Assembly (NCBI GenBank): GCA_963995525.1
Contig: OZ023217.1
Span: 26,029,587 to 26,093,586, forward strand
DNA from: Escarpia spicata
Taxonomy: Eukaryota > Annelida > Polychaeta > Sabellida > Siboglinidae
Length of the DNA stretch: 64,000 nucleotides
Direction of reading: 5' to 3'
The notes beneath the pieces were generated by a model that had not been told where the DNA came from, did not search any database, and saw nothing but the letters and a program-made list of their open reading frames with translations. The position numbers were made by a program, and so were the translations under genes. The number at the start of each line of letters is the position of its first letter. Positions within the stretch are counted from its first letter, which is position 1. Shown one piece after another: positions 33,165 to 45,699 of this stretch.

Positions 33165-33770
33165 CTACTCGAATATTTTATTTCCAGATGTATCTTCACT
33201 GGCATGCATATATATATAGTCTCCACTAAACACGTCAACATTTTATTTCTATCATAACCCTTAATGATATGTAACTATGATTCACCAAAAAGCTTTTAAT
33301 TAATAATTACAAACTCACAATATAGTCCAAAGGACTTCATGGCCTCTTGGCCCATTTTATTTCAACCCTCGTTATAACGCGCCTCGTTAATTAAAACGCG
33401 GATTCGGATATAGCGCGGTCGGCCGTACGTGGACCTTAAAGGAAAACAAAAGGGAACGCTGTGGTGTTTAGCACCTAAAAGATTTAGCACAAACTAACCA
33501 TTTGCATCTACAATCAAAATTTTCAGTTCAGTGGTTTACTCGGAATGTAGTCTTAAAGTGGAAGATTCTAACGAAATCTGCGATAACATGTAGACTGCCA
33601 TCTTACTGATGACGCGTTCATTTGGCCGAAAGCAACCAATAAACGAGCAGCATTAGTTTTGCTGTGTACGACACACTGTCTTGTGTTGTTCGCGTAGTTG
33701 GTTCATGTTCATGGGATGCGGTTCGTTACATTAGTATAAGTTGAGCTTACAGTGAAAACGTGACTTGCAA
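33165..33770. other. Intergenic, transposon-like scraps
   Basis: 'agtccaaaggacttcatggcc' at 33,327 is shared with 48,690, a dispersed repeat. 33,370-33,425 ('cctcgttataacgcgc') resembles the end of a pogo/Tigger-type element, an unverified impression. No gene. Confidence 0.4.
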
Positions 33771-33771
33771 T

Positions 33772-34132
33772 ATGCCACACTACTCTACATACGGTTGTAA
33801 CAATAGTACAGCGAAGGATAAGGAGCTGTCTTTTTTGTTTCCCTTTGAAACGAGGCAGAAGTGAAATAGTGGATTCACAACTGTGGACGGGCTGGTTGGA
33901 AGCCTTCGAAATACAACGCACTATGTCTATGTTCAGATCATTTTGAAGAAACGTGCTTCGAAGGAAATCTATATCGTCAGTTAATGACACAAGATCCGAC
34001 AAAACGTCGCCGACGTCGATGACGTTTGAAGCCAGGTGCAGTGCCTACGATATTTAGTCATGGACCTTGGCCGTCGAAGCGACGCATATTTTCGGTCAAA
34101 CGCGTCGCCGCTGCGAAATCGATCGCAAGAAG
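33772..34132 (+). pseudogene. THAP-domain exon, degraded
   Basis: The ATG at 33,772 opens MPHYSTYGCNNSTAKDKELS and then the FPFE segment. A frameshift leads into WIHNCGRAGWKPSKYNALCL, CSDHF, FEGNLYR and finally LKPGAVPTIF. This is the THAP zinc-finger order: C-x3-C-like start, conserved Trp, C-x2-H, and the AVPTIF box. Two stop codons and one frameshift interrupt it. A splice donor (AAG then gttagt) follows at 34,133. THAP domains occur in P-element-like and other transposases and in host transcription factors derived from them; this one is inactive. Confidence 0.8.
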
Positions 34133-35091
34133 GTTAGTACCGAGTTACTTGGTATCCAATTAAAATCTGTTGACATTTGAGATGCAATATATGCTGGAGC
34201 CAAGCCAAAACAGTACCAGAATGTACTATATTGCACCACAAAGAGTTTAGACTTTAGAAGATGGCCGAATAGCAAATAACAGCAATCAAGTCGCGTGAGC
34301 GATATTACAGTAACGGATTAACATGGGCTGGAATGATTGTCGTTTATAATAACATTGCAAAACTTACTGTATTTTGTGTTAAATGAACAAAAATACGTTC
34401 TGCATCAATAATATTGCTTTATACATTGTCATATATCGAAATGTTTGGCCTATTATTTATGTCATGATGTTATATAATTCGTATATAATTATGTGCGACT
34501 ACGGTTTTGTTTATGTGACGAAGAATACCACTATATACTCTATTGTAAAACGTTTAAAATGGCTTCATTTGTATTTAGTAAAATTCATAATGTTACAAAA
34601 TTTTAGTTAAGGGGATACAACCCAGGTGAAAGTGGTTTTTTTTGAAAAAAATACAAAATTGTGTTTTATGCTAGATTATGATTATGTTTACTGTGAATAT
34701 ATATAATTTTATAACAATTACATACCTTTAAACCACTCTTATCCATGGAATAAGGGTGCCAATATCAAGTAATTTGTATCCATTATGCCACATTTTATGG
34801 CCATCTTCTTTAAAAAAAACATTTAAATTCTGCATTTGGAAGGATATCTCGGAGTAATTATGTGATCCAAATATAGTTATCAATGAGCTCACCAGATACA
34901 CCATGTTTGTATTATAAAAATACTGGCATCACTCAATAATCATATATTGAAATATCTTTAATAATATACCATGTGCACACATCTTCACTAACTTGTTTTT
35001 TTTTGCACACTAACAGCAAAAACAGGTAACAGCTGTTGTGAAAATATCTTGAATTTGGATCAAAAATATAAATTATTGTAATTTGCATTTC
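34133..35091. other. Intron-like AT-rich stretch
   Basis: No coding pattern is seen. It lies between the THAP exon and the next exon-like block, so it is probably the intron of the decayed gene. Confidence 0.4.
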
Positions 35092-35231
35092 AGCTCGATC
35101 ACCAACATGATGTGGCACATGGGGAAAGGCATCAACCGCAAGTTTACTGTGAAGGTCCAAGGCAAGGGATGCGAGGACCTCCTTCATTGGTGTTGTGCAA
35201 CATGCAACGGTGACGCACAGTTGCTGGAGTA
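35092..35231 (+). pseudogene. Second exon-like block of the THAP-associated gene
   Basis: Bounded by an acceptor (tttgcatttcag) and a donor (gtaagt). The plus frame reads SITNMMWHMGKGINRKFTVK, then LLHWCCATCNGDAQLLE. It resembles the Trp/Cys-rich stretch that follows THAP domains in a group of transposon-associated proteins in invertebrates. I cannot name the domain. Confidence 0.45.
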
Positions 35232-36202
35232 AGTACCAAACTTGATATGTATTCATTTTATACCTGAGGCATGTCCAAAGCAACAAGTAACCTTTAGATT
35301 TGCAATGTAAGGTGAATTCCAGTCACCGACTTGAATCCCAGATACACTAAATTAGCTCCTATGCATAACTAACATTATAATAAGTTTTCGAAATTACTGC
35401 ATTTCATAGGCATCCAACTCGTTTTTTTCAGGATGGCTACTCAAAAGTACCATCCAGCATGACTACTACCTTATCAGTAAATGTGTTTATTCAGACTTTA
35501 AAAAAAAAGTGATACTGTAAATGCTGTTTACATGTTATATGTTAATATGTGGACCACCGACTTATGAATGGGACCAAAAATGTTACATAGTCAAAGTTCC
35601 TGATGACCAACTTTTCAGTAGTTTAGTTACTCAGATGTGAGGGGGCGAATAATCCACAGATGGATAGTGTCCATTCTGTATCACTCTACCTATTCCTTGT
35701 AATCAGTTGCTGTGTACATTTATGAGTACAGTTACTTGAGTGTAATAAATTACATCGCCGTGTAATAATTACATTCCAGAATGCAATTGTCTGTAATGAA
35801 ATAAATAAGAGCACTTGTGTCATTATCACCAATTTTATTAAAGAAATATAAAATCAAAACATGATATCAAAATACAGTGACTGTATATACAGTAGATACA
35901 GAAATTAAGAAGAAAAAACAAGTTATAATAAATTATGTGAAGGAATGTGATGATGGAATGCCTTATTTGTAAGGATCAGCATCGGTTTACTAATGTACCA
36001 GTATGATTACCATGATTGGCCATTGTATTGTTATTAAAAACAACCAACACTTTACACAGGAAAAGCACTTTAAAGTTCATTGAATGCTAGAGTCATAAGG
36101 TAAATAACAGCTGCTTACTAACAACATATAGACTGGTGTGTTACATCAGTTGTTTGCAGACATTTTATTAGAATACTGCATGCACTATTATTCACTGTAG
36201 GA

Positions 36203-36484
36203 ATGAAAGCTAGATTGATGATGTCTGCTCTGACGTGGAACTACCGACCACGTCCCAGCCCAGACAAACCTGTTGAGACTGGTGTCATGTGGTCCAAAAG
36301 ACGCAAGCAATGGGTGCTGCATAACAGACCACAGCAGGTGAACCCACGTACCCACCTACAAATGCTCACGGATCGAGTGACAGATGTGTTTATAAAGATA
36401 TATCACACTGCATGCGATCACAGTCACTGGGGCAGATGTCCCAAAACCAGAGAAGGAGGATCTGCTAGCAGCAAGAGTCAGTAA
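36203..36484 (+). pseudogene. Further transposon-associated exon-like block
   Basis: A plus frame of 93 residues starts MKARLMMSALTWNYRPRPSP. It continues with WSKRRKQWVLHNRPQQVNPR and a VTDVFIKIYHTACDHSHWGR segment. The first part has the look of YqaJ/THAP-associated mobile-element proteins ('ARLMMSALxWN' followed by a basic KKxWVL stretch). Family membership is inference. It probably belongs to the same decayed gene as the THAP block. Confidence 0.4.
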
Positions 36485-37740
36485 ATACTGCCACCACCAA
36501 CCTACACCTTCATAGGTCACATGTACATTGTCTAGTTTAGTTTTCAAGGCCAGCGTGGTATCCCTCATGTTGTCCCCCATCGGGGGCAGGGAACCTTGAT
36601 TATTCCATGGCTGGCGCATGCTGGTAGAACTCTCTGTACCCTCCGTCCCAGCTTGCCATGGATCCACCAGGTAAACTGTATGTATGCAGCCCACCTGAGA
36701 GACCTGAAATAAATTAGGCTCAAATAAACATCTGACATTGTAAATAAATGACATAAAAATCGGTTCTATAACCACACCATTCCTTTATATAAATTGTTTA
36801 CCATTAAACGTGTTCTTCTGGAATAAGGCAAATATTGATAATTTTGTACTACAGAACAAATTATGACGGTGCAACAAACATTGTATCTATACGTTATGAT
36901 AACTTAAGTGGAACAATTATAATTTGTTCTGTATTGAGAGAGTATCACTTTATTCTTACAGTAGAATACAATAAAGTGTGAAACGATAACCCAAGTACAT
37001 GTGTGAATACAGTAAATAACTATGTATAGTAGTATATTGTAGCAGGCTTAGGTAAATAATGACCAATGGTTAAGGTGCGTCATATTGAAAATGAACACAT
37101 TTATGTAGGATTGCTTGCTGTTGAGGGCAATTTTATTTTGCAATTATTGTCATATTAGGGTGATGGTCATCATATTAAAATTAGTCTTGGGTAAAACCAG
37201 TGTGGTTCGTCTTTACATTTAGAAAGGGTGAATGATGTTAGCCTGGCTAGTTTAAACAAGCATACGATTGAATTACCCCGGTAGTTGTTTTGTTGGTGGT
37301 TTTATTCCAAGAGATTTTAAGGAGGTTGTCGGTCTTAGATTTGTTGGGTTCAGATACATAGCCTCTGCAACCTATTTCAATGCATGTTAATTCTGATTTT
37401 ATTCCGTTATTGTTTACATTATGGATTAGTGCGACATACTTGTTAGTTTTGAATACATGATCTTTCTTGATGTTAGGTTCAAATGGTAGTCAGTTCAATG
37501 ATGTGAATTTGCTTAGCATGTGGATGGTAGATGACGTATGGTAAGTCCACTAAGTAATTTCCCTGGAAGATTGTTAATAATTTTGGCATCAGGCATGAGA
37601 TTGCTGATAACATTATCTATATATATTTGTATTGCTAGTGCTACTATGATGTTGTATTGTGTTCATTATTAATACATTTCAATAAATATTTAACAACACA
37701 TTTCACTGGTCTTGTAACAATGCATGCACATATATACGTA
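36485..37740. other. No gene recognised
   Basis: A minus frame over 36,356-36,775 has no recognisable motif. The rest is AT-rich. Confidence 0.4.
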
Positions 37741-37843
37741 CTTGTTTGTTGGACGGCGTAATTCCCATTCTGCAGCATCACCTGCTCCAAACAAAGAATT
37801 CTAAATCCCCTGCTCTTTGTAATGCACAGCAATCCACCTGTAA
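37740..37843 (-). pseudogene. P2X7-like cysteine-rich domain, second exon
   Basis: Minus-strand acceptor (tttgttacag) at 37,844, then a frame reading GLLCITKSRGFRILCLEQVM and LQNGNYAV. The CIT...F...CLE...L pattern continues the cysteine-rich domain begun at 38,700, and the exon phases are compatible. Confidence 0.45.
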
Positions 37844-38491
37844 CAAAGAATTAAGCTTTTAAATAATAGTTTTACACGAATGTTAAGCAAACATGGATTA
37901 TTATTCTGAACAAATTTCACAAAGAATGCATTCATCCCAGTATTATACCTGGGTCCATAGAAATATCATGCAGATTAAGCCATAATTTAAGGAAGGCCGT
38001 TTTGAAATGTGTCAATATTTGCACAAAACGGTGGTCATTTTCTTTGTCACCAAAACAAATGGGGGCTCTGGCTAAAAAAAATTCAAGGTACATTTTATTC
38101 ATAAGAGCCAATGTAAATTTTTTGCAGAAAAATTGCAGTATGCATAAAGTTAAAAATAATCTATCTACCTGCCATGTGTTTAAAAAGTAGTACTGCCACT
38201 TATTGTTCTATCATAGCTCAGACCTGAACAATTTTGGTTCACATGAATCATGGAACCATTCAACTACATTTCTTTTAAAAAGTGAAGGTACAGTCATGGG
38301 TGGTATTAGAAAATGGACATGTCAAAGTTCAGTGGCACTGAGAGCGAGATCTAACGTTAAATGTCGACCAATCCCAAATGTAAGACAAGTGACGTGTCCC
38401 GGCCCGAGCGATCATCTCTCGCTGTTCATACGCAGCCCGGAACTTAGGCTCATCGGTTATTTAAACAATAAACTAAACATATTAATAATTA

Positions 38492-38700
38492 CCTTCACCA
38501 ACAGCGTTGCTGTCGAGTAGCAATCGCCTCCTGGCAGCAGACATATTCAGTTCTTGTTCCTGAACAAGGAGATCGCCGCGGCATTTTCCACACCGACACC
38601 AGTCAATTTCATCTCGGCATGGTATGCGCCTCGACATTTCGACTGCCCGTGGGCCTTCCTGTTCGTGCCCACCGGCACCCGCCTCTGCCGTATCTTCCAC
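38492..38700 (-). pseudogene. P2X7-like cysteine-rich domain, first exon
   Basis: The minus frame from the ATG at 38,700 reads MEDTAEAGAGGHEQEGPRAV and then EIDWCRCGKCRGDLL. The WC-x-CG-x-C pattern is that of the P2X7 C-terminal-like domain seen in P2X receptors and, more often, in invertebrate transposon-encoded proteins. A donor (gtaatt) ends the exon near 38,492. No transmembrane segments are present, so an ion channel is unlikely. Confidence 0.5.
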
Positions 38701-39362
38701 TGTTTTTGTGGTTCAAACCGGTAACCAGCTGCTTTGAAATCGATTTGGTTTTCGTTGTCTTCCGAAGAATTGGAAAGCCATCTTATTTACACAGTCACAG
38801 CGCATGCGTACATAGTTTAATTGGTAAACTTACCATAGCGCCACCTAACGGAGTTGGGAACAAATAGTACGCAGAAAAGTTACGACAGTGTGACGTCACT
38901 TTCTTCTAACAATGGCGTAGTCCATAGAAATTCGGTAGTTGCGTGTTCAAAAATGTTTTTCTGGTAAACCGCTGACGTTAAAAATTTGATTGTAGTTGGA
39001 AATTGTTAGTTTGTATTAACTCTTTTATATACTTAACACCAAAACGTTGCCTTTTGTTTTCCTTTAAGGCGCCTCGCGCTTATACGTATCATTTCTTGGA
39101 ATCTGACCACATACATTCCACTGTGCTAGAAAATTATGGATGCTCCACAAGCCAAAAAGCGGAAAAATTATGCAGCTGTATTCCAGCTAGAATGGGTCTA
39201 GCTATTCGATCGATGGCATAATAACCAAGTCGAAGCTTGCATGTCAGGCAACTGAAGTCAGCGCGACAACACACACCGATGACTTCTTTTTCAAGTTGAG
39301 GGCGGTCACTCCTGATTAGACCACGAAATATGTGGTGATGTTCGCATACCATGTGGCGGGGC

Positions 39363-39605
39363 ACAACCTCCCAGCAGTCTCAGTCTGCCACACAGCAACG
39401 CAGACTCCGAGAGAGTGTTCTCGATGATTCGCAAGATCCACACCGAGGCGAGCAAGAACTTGCACACGGACACTGTTACTGCTTCTATGCAATGCGAGAT
39501 GAACTGTAACAGTTCTTGTTATGACTTTGACGTGACGCCACAGATGCTGCGCGAGGCCAAGCGGGCATCCCACCAGTACAACCCGGAGCACCCCATGCAC
39601 ACTGC
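39363..39605 (+). pseudogene. hAT transposase C-terminal dimerisation segment
   Basis: A plus-strand frame (open from about 39,363; longest Met-initiated part 39,415-39,726) gives a RRLRESVFSMIRKIHTEASK segment, then LHTDTVTASMQCEMNCNSSC, and then TPQMLREAKRASHQYNPEH. The 'ERVFSMIRKI.T' followed by 'T.. L..C..N' is the C-terminal hAT block that mediates dimerisation. The N-terminal two-thirds of the transposase is absent, so it is a fragment. Confidence 0.7.
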
Positions 39606-39729
39606 CCACAGGCGCCCAATAAATTGGCCAGTGCAGTGCACACTCACTTCACTTGTTTTGTACTGGTTTTGGTGTGTTTTTGCGCTAATTTTGTACGGAT
39701 TTTCTGCTTATCCCAAGGATATCTGATCC

Positions 39730-40510
39730 AGATTTCATTGACACTGGTAACATATATACTCAGCTTCGGCTCAGAGTTGACACCTGTTTAATTGTACAAT
39801 TTGATTTTGTGCTTAACTCAATATTGGGTATCCGTATTATAACTTTGCACATGTTTGATTTACTTCACTATGGACTTAATGCTTATTGTTATGTACCCTG
39901 ATGTCTTAAATAAACGCTTATTATCTATTGGACTATAATAATATTATTATTGTTTTGGGTGACAAATGTTGGGCGCCCAAATGGTGGCGCCACGGTACGG
40001 AGCCTAAATAATTGGGGCTAACGCTTTCGGGGAATCCGTAAGGCGGCGGAAATGAAAAACAAAGCGTGATCTTTCCTAAAAACAACGATGCGAATGGTAC
40101 GTTACCACCTTTATGTTCTCATCACTAAGCTCCATAAGTTCATAGGTCATGTTTGCGTTATCTAATCACAATTACCCAATAAATCGTCGGTTATGTATAT
40201 TTATGTGTCAATGTAAATACGTCCACGTGGGCGTAGCAGTATCGAACATTTTATGAACTCTTTTATCGCCCAGGCTCAGTCATGGCCATGCGTGTACGAT
40301 TTGTAATCTTACTTAAATGACCAACATTTATTGTTCGTACTGACCCTATCCGGCATTGTGTCGAATCCGGACCCACCTCGATGTCGCCATTATAAGTTGA
40401 ATTTTGCCTAACTTTGATACCTCAGAGTCAGAGTCAGTCCCGGCGTTATTAGTTAGTTAATGCCATCACTCATCAGTGCATCACTCATCATTATCCCAGG
40501 CATATTTATG
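39730..40510. other. No gene recognised
   Basis: Mixed-composition intergenic sequence with no repeated structure that I can define. Confidence 0.4.
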
Positions 40511-40520
40511 TTTAAGAAGT

Positions 40521-43254
40521 CGGATGTTTCGGCCCATGAGGCCGAACCATCCGTTCGCGCAGCCGGTTAACTGTGACCTGCTTGCGTTCGCGTGGGCCGA
40601 ATCAACTATTTCTGTAACCAGTGTCGACTGGCTCTATGTAGGCACTTCAATGAATCCTGCTACCGCGATGTTTTTACGTGCGCTCAGCGGCGTCGCAGCA
40701 GCGCCGTCTCGTTTACTCGGCACCTGGGTAGTGTTTTATTTCAACCTCTATTTTCGCGCTCTTTTCCCGGTCGTTTACCTCATTCGCAGCGGGATTCCTT
40801 TTGCGGGTAAGTCGAACTTTCTGTACGTCCTTTTCTTTTTCAAATTTGATCAAAATTATGGTAAATTTAATCGATTTGATGACATAGCTGTGTTTCAGTT
40901 GCAAAATTTTTAGTCTAGTAATGATTTGTATCGAACGATTATGTCTGTAGGTAGATCTATAGGATTAAATTAGTATGTGTTGAAAATTTCGTTGGCGTGT
41001 ATGCTCGTGCAATGTGGTTTTTGCGCCATTCAAAACATGTGACATTTGAGCGATCTGTGTCAATATGACCGAGAGCGCGTCACCGGGGCAGAGACGCGGA
41101 CCGAGATCGTGGATCGCCTTGATTGGGTTTAGCTTGGCTTATCATTATGCCATTATTTATGGTTATGCTTTTATTTAGACTTAGAAATAATATAAATTTA
41201 ATTATGCAATAATTTTAAATAATTGTTGTTACATATTAAATCAACAATTTGTTAGAATTTTTTTTTTTACATCAAATACGTAAATTATCCGACTTAAATT
41301 TGTTTTAAAAAGTGTTTCAAGATAAACAATCACTGCACAACATTTTGTAAAATGTAATATAAACCATAATGCCTTGGACAGATGTAACATAATTCGTTTC
41401 ATTGTGTGACAACTGACATAATGCATTATTATAGAATTTCACTCTGCTCTCTTGAGTAACAGTTGCAGGGATAAGAAAATTATTTCACAAGATTTGCATG
41501 CAGAATCAAAACAGTTATCAAAATATGGTACACGATGGCCTTTTTATTTCAGATATTCGCAATTACATGCAGTGACACTGATCTTACACTGATCTGTGTC
41601 TGACTGTGAAGGTACCGAGCCACAGAGTCGTCTGAATATGACATTCATCACATGCCTGCATACATACACATTTAATCTTGCTGATTATATATCTGATATC
41701 TAGATTGAACGGTGTCCATTCAACACGACATGAACATTACTTATAGACATCATGTTGACGAACACAACGTTTTTCTACAAGATACTGAAATATGAACCAA
41801 GCTGCACAGATCTTGCAGTCTACTGGCATTAAACTATGAGACAATCAACTGCCAATATTACAAAAAGACTGCATTGTGAGCACACCAGACTTCTTCTTCA
41901 TGACTTGACTCCTGTGGGGAGTAACACAGGCAGCAGTCTTGCATTTGGCGCATTTGGGTCCAGCGACGGAATACTGTGAACAATTTATGAACATTAGTTC
42001 ATCAAGTTCATGTTGAAATGCAGAACATTACATTATGAAGCAGTGACAATTTATTACTGGACTGTACTGACCTGCAACATTCATCCAACCTGTCAGGACA
42101 CAGTCACACATAGACACATTGAAGTATGACTACTGTATTGATCTGTTGAGTTTGTGTGCTATTTAGCCAATATTTACTTATTAATAAAGTTATTGTTAAT
42201 GATATATATGACTTGTTAATGTATATTTATTATAATGTTTAATGTGGTGGTAAACATTGCATAAATTATATAACTGTCTTCACAATTATGGACATTCCAG
42301 CCTTTTATCGAAATGTAGTGGTCAGTCATTAGCGTGCTAATATTAGCCAATATTAACTTATTAATTAAGTTACTGTTAATGTGAAATGACTGGTTAATGT
42401 ATATTTATTACTATAATTAATGTGGTTTACTGCTTTCATAAATGATACAAATATCTTCATAATCATGGACATTATGGCCTTTTAATGAAATGTGTCGGTT
42501 TGTTGAGGTTGCGCACTAATTAGCCAATATTGACTAATTAAATAAATTATTAAATAATTTGTTAATGTATATTTATTACCATTATTAATGTGGTTATACA
42601 CATTGCATAATATGTATAAATATCTTCATAGTCATGGACATTATGGCCTTTTACTGACATGTTTTGGTCTGTCGAGGTTGTGCGCTAATTACCCAATATT
42701 GACTAATTAATGAAATAATTATTATTTATAAATTATTTTTTAATGCATATTTATTACCATTATTAATGTGGTTATACACATTGCATAATATGTATAAAAT
42801 CTTTATAATCATGGACATTATGGCCTTTAATTGGAGCGTTTCGGTCTGTTGAGTTTTGCGCGCTACATAACTAAAATTAACTAATTAATTTGGTTATAAT
42901 TAGTACTAAAAATATTAAATATTATAAATGTATTACTCTTGTCAATGTGTTTGAAACCCTGAAGACAGTATTTAAATATATGTATAAATAAAAAAGTTAT
43001 TACATTTTAAAGCAAATATTTACCTATAGAAAACACAAAAATGAGTTCATTTTGCCATTGTAAGAGATACACAAAAATGACGCTGTTTTTCCGTCTTAAA
43101 ATCGCAATATCTTTTGATCTATTAAAGGTATCTTAATAAAATAAACAGTTATGTGATCCTTAACCTATTACCTTTAATTTAAGCCCATTCCCAATGTTCT
43201 AGCATGATATTAAATTTTTTGTTGAAGTGCCTACTCTATGGGCCGAAACATCCG
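40521..43254. mobile_element. Transposon-like unit with 17-bp inverted ends, right inverted arm
   Basis: The unit begins CGGATGTTTCGGCCCAT at 40,521 and ends with its exact reverse complement at 43,238-43,254. It contains arm block 3 (40,521-40,800) and arm block 2 (41,115-43,230), both of which occur inverted in the left arm. 42,090-42,860 is the array of about 170-bp units. 40,660-40,910 has an open plus frame that I cannot assign. Target duplications are not evident. No transposase was found, so it would be non-autonomous. Confidence 0.5.
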
Positions 43255-43848
43255 TCCTGCTTCTGTTTATAAATCTGACTTGTACGACCTTAGTTGCTGC
43301 GGAAATTGAAGTATTTGATAAATGTTTAAATAATTCTTATATTGCATGCAACTATTTTGACTTGGGTATTTTTGGTAAATTATTATATATTTACGCGTAA
43401 TGTTTCAATGTATAGCTTGCAATAATAATTATATTTATTCTGGAAAGGACACACATTCGTCATCATCATCATACAGCCCTTGAAAAATCATTACAATAGA
43501 GCTGTGAAATGTAGAATAACACCTCCATCTATGCGTCTTTGAAAAGTGTGGTCACACATTTATCTGTTCTATCAACATCAACTACATAAAGGGAGTGAGC
43601 ACATTGCATGTGCTCACATCTTGTGTTCCGTTACCGTGTTTGTTTAGCTTACTGCTAGGATACTTTGCAACAAACAAACAAATATCACACATACAAGCAA
43701 TCCAGGTAAGAGTGCGAGTTCAAACAAACCAACAAACAATAAAGAGGAGTTAGCTAATTTATTGTGAAACATCAAAAACAATCTTCAAGCGCAATGGGCC
43801 GAGTCAAACGCAGTGGGCTAAGGTGACCACTGCTTTGATAATTATCAA

Positions 43849-43958
43849 TGGGCCGAAACATCCGACCCTGCATAGCGGATTTTTGTTACGTGGACCGAAA
43901 TATCCGGGCCGAACCATCCGTCGGCGTGGGCCGAACACGTCGGAAGCCGAACCATCTG
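43849..43958. repeat. Cluster of the GGGCCGAA-CATCCG motif
   Basis: Five direct or near copies within 110 bp (43,849, 43,891, 43,906, 43,927 and 43,945), variously ending in CATCCG, TATCCG, CACGTCGG or CATCTGG. 43,260-43,848 otherwise shows no gene. Confidence 0.75.
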
Positions 43959-44639
43959 GGACCCTAAAAATACACCCTGGCTATTTCTCGGGCAGCTTGA
44001 GAAATAACAGTCAGACTTCGCGTTATTTATATATCAGCTCGGAAGTTGTAATGACCAATCAGATTGCTTATTCGTCAAGCAGCCTAGTTGTCTGTTTTAT
44101 AATGTTTTTGATTTGTATATTTTTAATCTATGTGTGCATGCGGTATGACTACTGGTAAAAGGCGCATGACCATGCACGACCAAAATGTATATAGTGTTGG
44201 TAACCACGCGGGCTGTTGGTGGCACGTAGGAGGTATGTGTGTGCAGCTTGCCAAATTTCAGATATGTTCTTCACAAAATTAACATAATTCGCAACTTTTA
44301 TCATCGCTTGAGGTAACTCGTCGGTTCTATTCGCCAGGTGGTGCTACTGTGCCAAGACTAAATTCTCGATCGGATGAAATACCTAAATTGTGTAACTCCT
44401 GGGTGAAATACACTCAAAATTTTTTATAATGCACACATAAACCATATATATATATATACCATCAACGGCCAAACTATCTACCAACACATTATATTACGTG
44501 GTCGTTTGTGGTCATGCGCCTTTTAGTCATACCCTATGCATGTGTGTGTAATTCAGTATGTTGCTTATATTTTGACAGTGACTACTTAATTTTGTATTAT
44601 ATGAAATTTTTGTAACAGAAATAGTGACAACTAAGAAAA

Positions 44640-45510
44640 TAGCACTCAGAGTATGAACTATGTTATTTCTTGAGTAGCTCGACGAATAAGAAATCTTAAT
44701 TTCCCATCAGAACGAACAAATACAGGCACGAAATGGTTAGACACCGTCAGATTTACTTCAAACAATTACTATGTCCACACACATATGCCATGAAACTATG
44801 TCTAAGTGCACATGCACGCACCTACAGATCAGCTCGATAAATAACAAATTAAGTCAGTTTCATTTCTTGAGCAGCGCGACGAATAAGAAAAGTCTTCATT
44901 TCCCATCAGAACGGACAAATACAGGCACGAAACGATTAGACTGCTTCGGATTTACTTCCAACAATTAGTATGTCCACGTAGATGACTTCAAAATATTTCT
45001 AAGTGCACCTGCATGCACGTCCACATATGCTTGATAACTAATGAACGAAGTCGGCGTTATTTCTGGAGCAGCTCAACGAATAAGAAAACTCTTAATTTCC
45101 CATCAGAACGGACAAATACAGGCACGAAACGATTCAACAACGTCAGATTTACTTCAAACAATTGGTATGTTCACGTAGATGCTTTAAAAATATTTCTAAG
45201 TGCACATGCATGCACGTACAGATCGGCTCGATAAATAACGGACGCAATCAGCGTTATTTCTCGAGCAGCTCGACAAATAAGAAAATTCTTAATTTTCCCA
45301 TAGACACAAATGAAAACACGCACGAAATTATTCAACAACATCAGATTTACTTCAAACAATTAGTATGTCCGCGTCTATGCCTTGAAATATATCTAAGTGC
45401 ACATGCATGCACATCCAGATCTGCTCGATTACGATAAATAACAATCAAAATAGGCATTATTTGTTGAGCTGCTCGACAAATAACAGCCAGGCTTCGCATT
45501 ATTTCTTGAG
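44640..45510. repeat. Tandem satellite of about 190-bp units
   Basis: About four and a half diverged units. Each contains 'tcccatcagaacggacaaat', 'caggcacgaaa', 'gatttacttc.aacaatt', 'agtgcacatgcatgcac' and a closing inverted motif 'gttatttctcgagcagctcga'. Units start near 44,690, 44,870, 45,060 and 45,270. Several overlapping frames run through the array and are not genes. Confidence 0.8.
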
Positions 45511-45699
45511 CTGCTCGAACATCTCCCCACTGTCAATGGCTATGTGTCTGGCTTTGCTCCAAGTTGTCCAGCCCAGTTGTTTTTGTTCTTTTTCCACTCC
45601 ACATTGTTTTTGGCCGACCAACTTGTCTTGTTCCTTCCGGCGTCCATGTGAGTGCTGTCAGGCAGTGGTTGTGGTCCTTCTGTCGTTGCATTTGCTGTT

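Noticed and set aside
37740..38700. P2X receptor gene
   Set aside because: Only the cysteine-rich intracellular-type domain is visible, with no membrane segments; such domains are common in invertebrate transposons.
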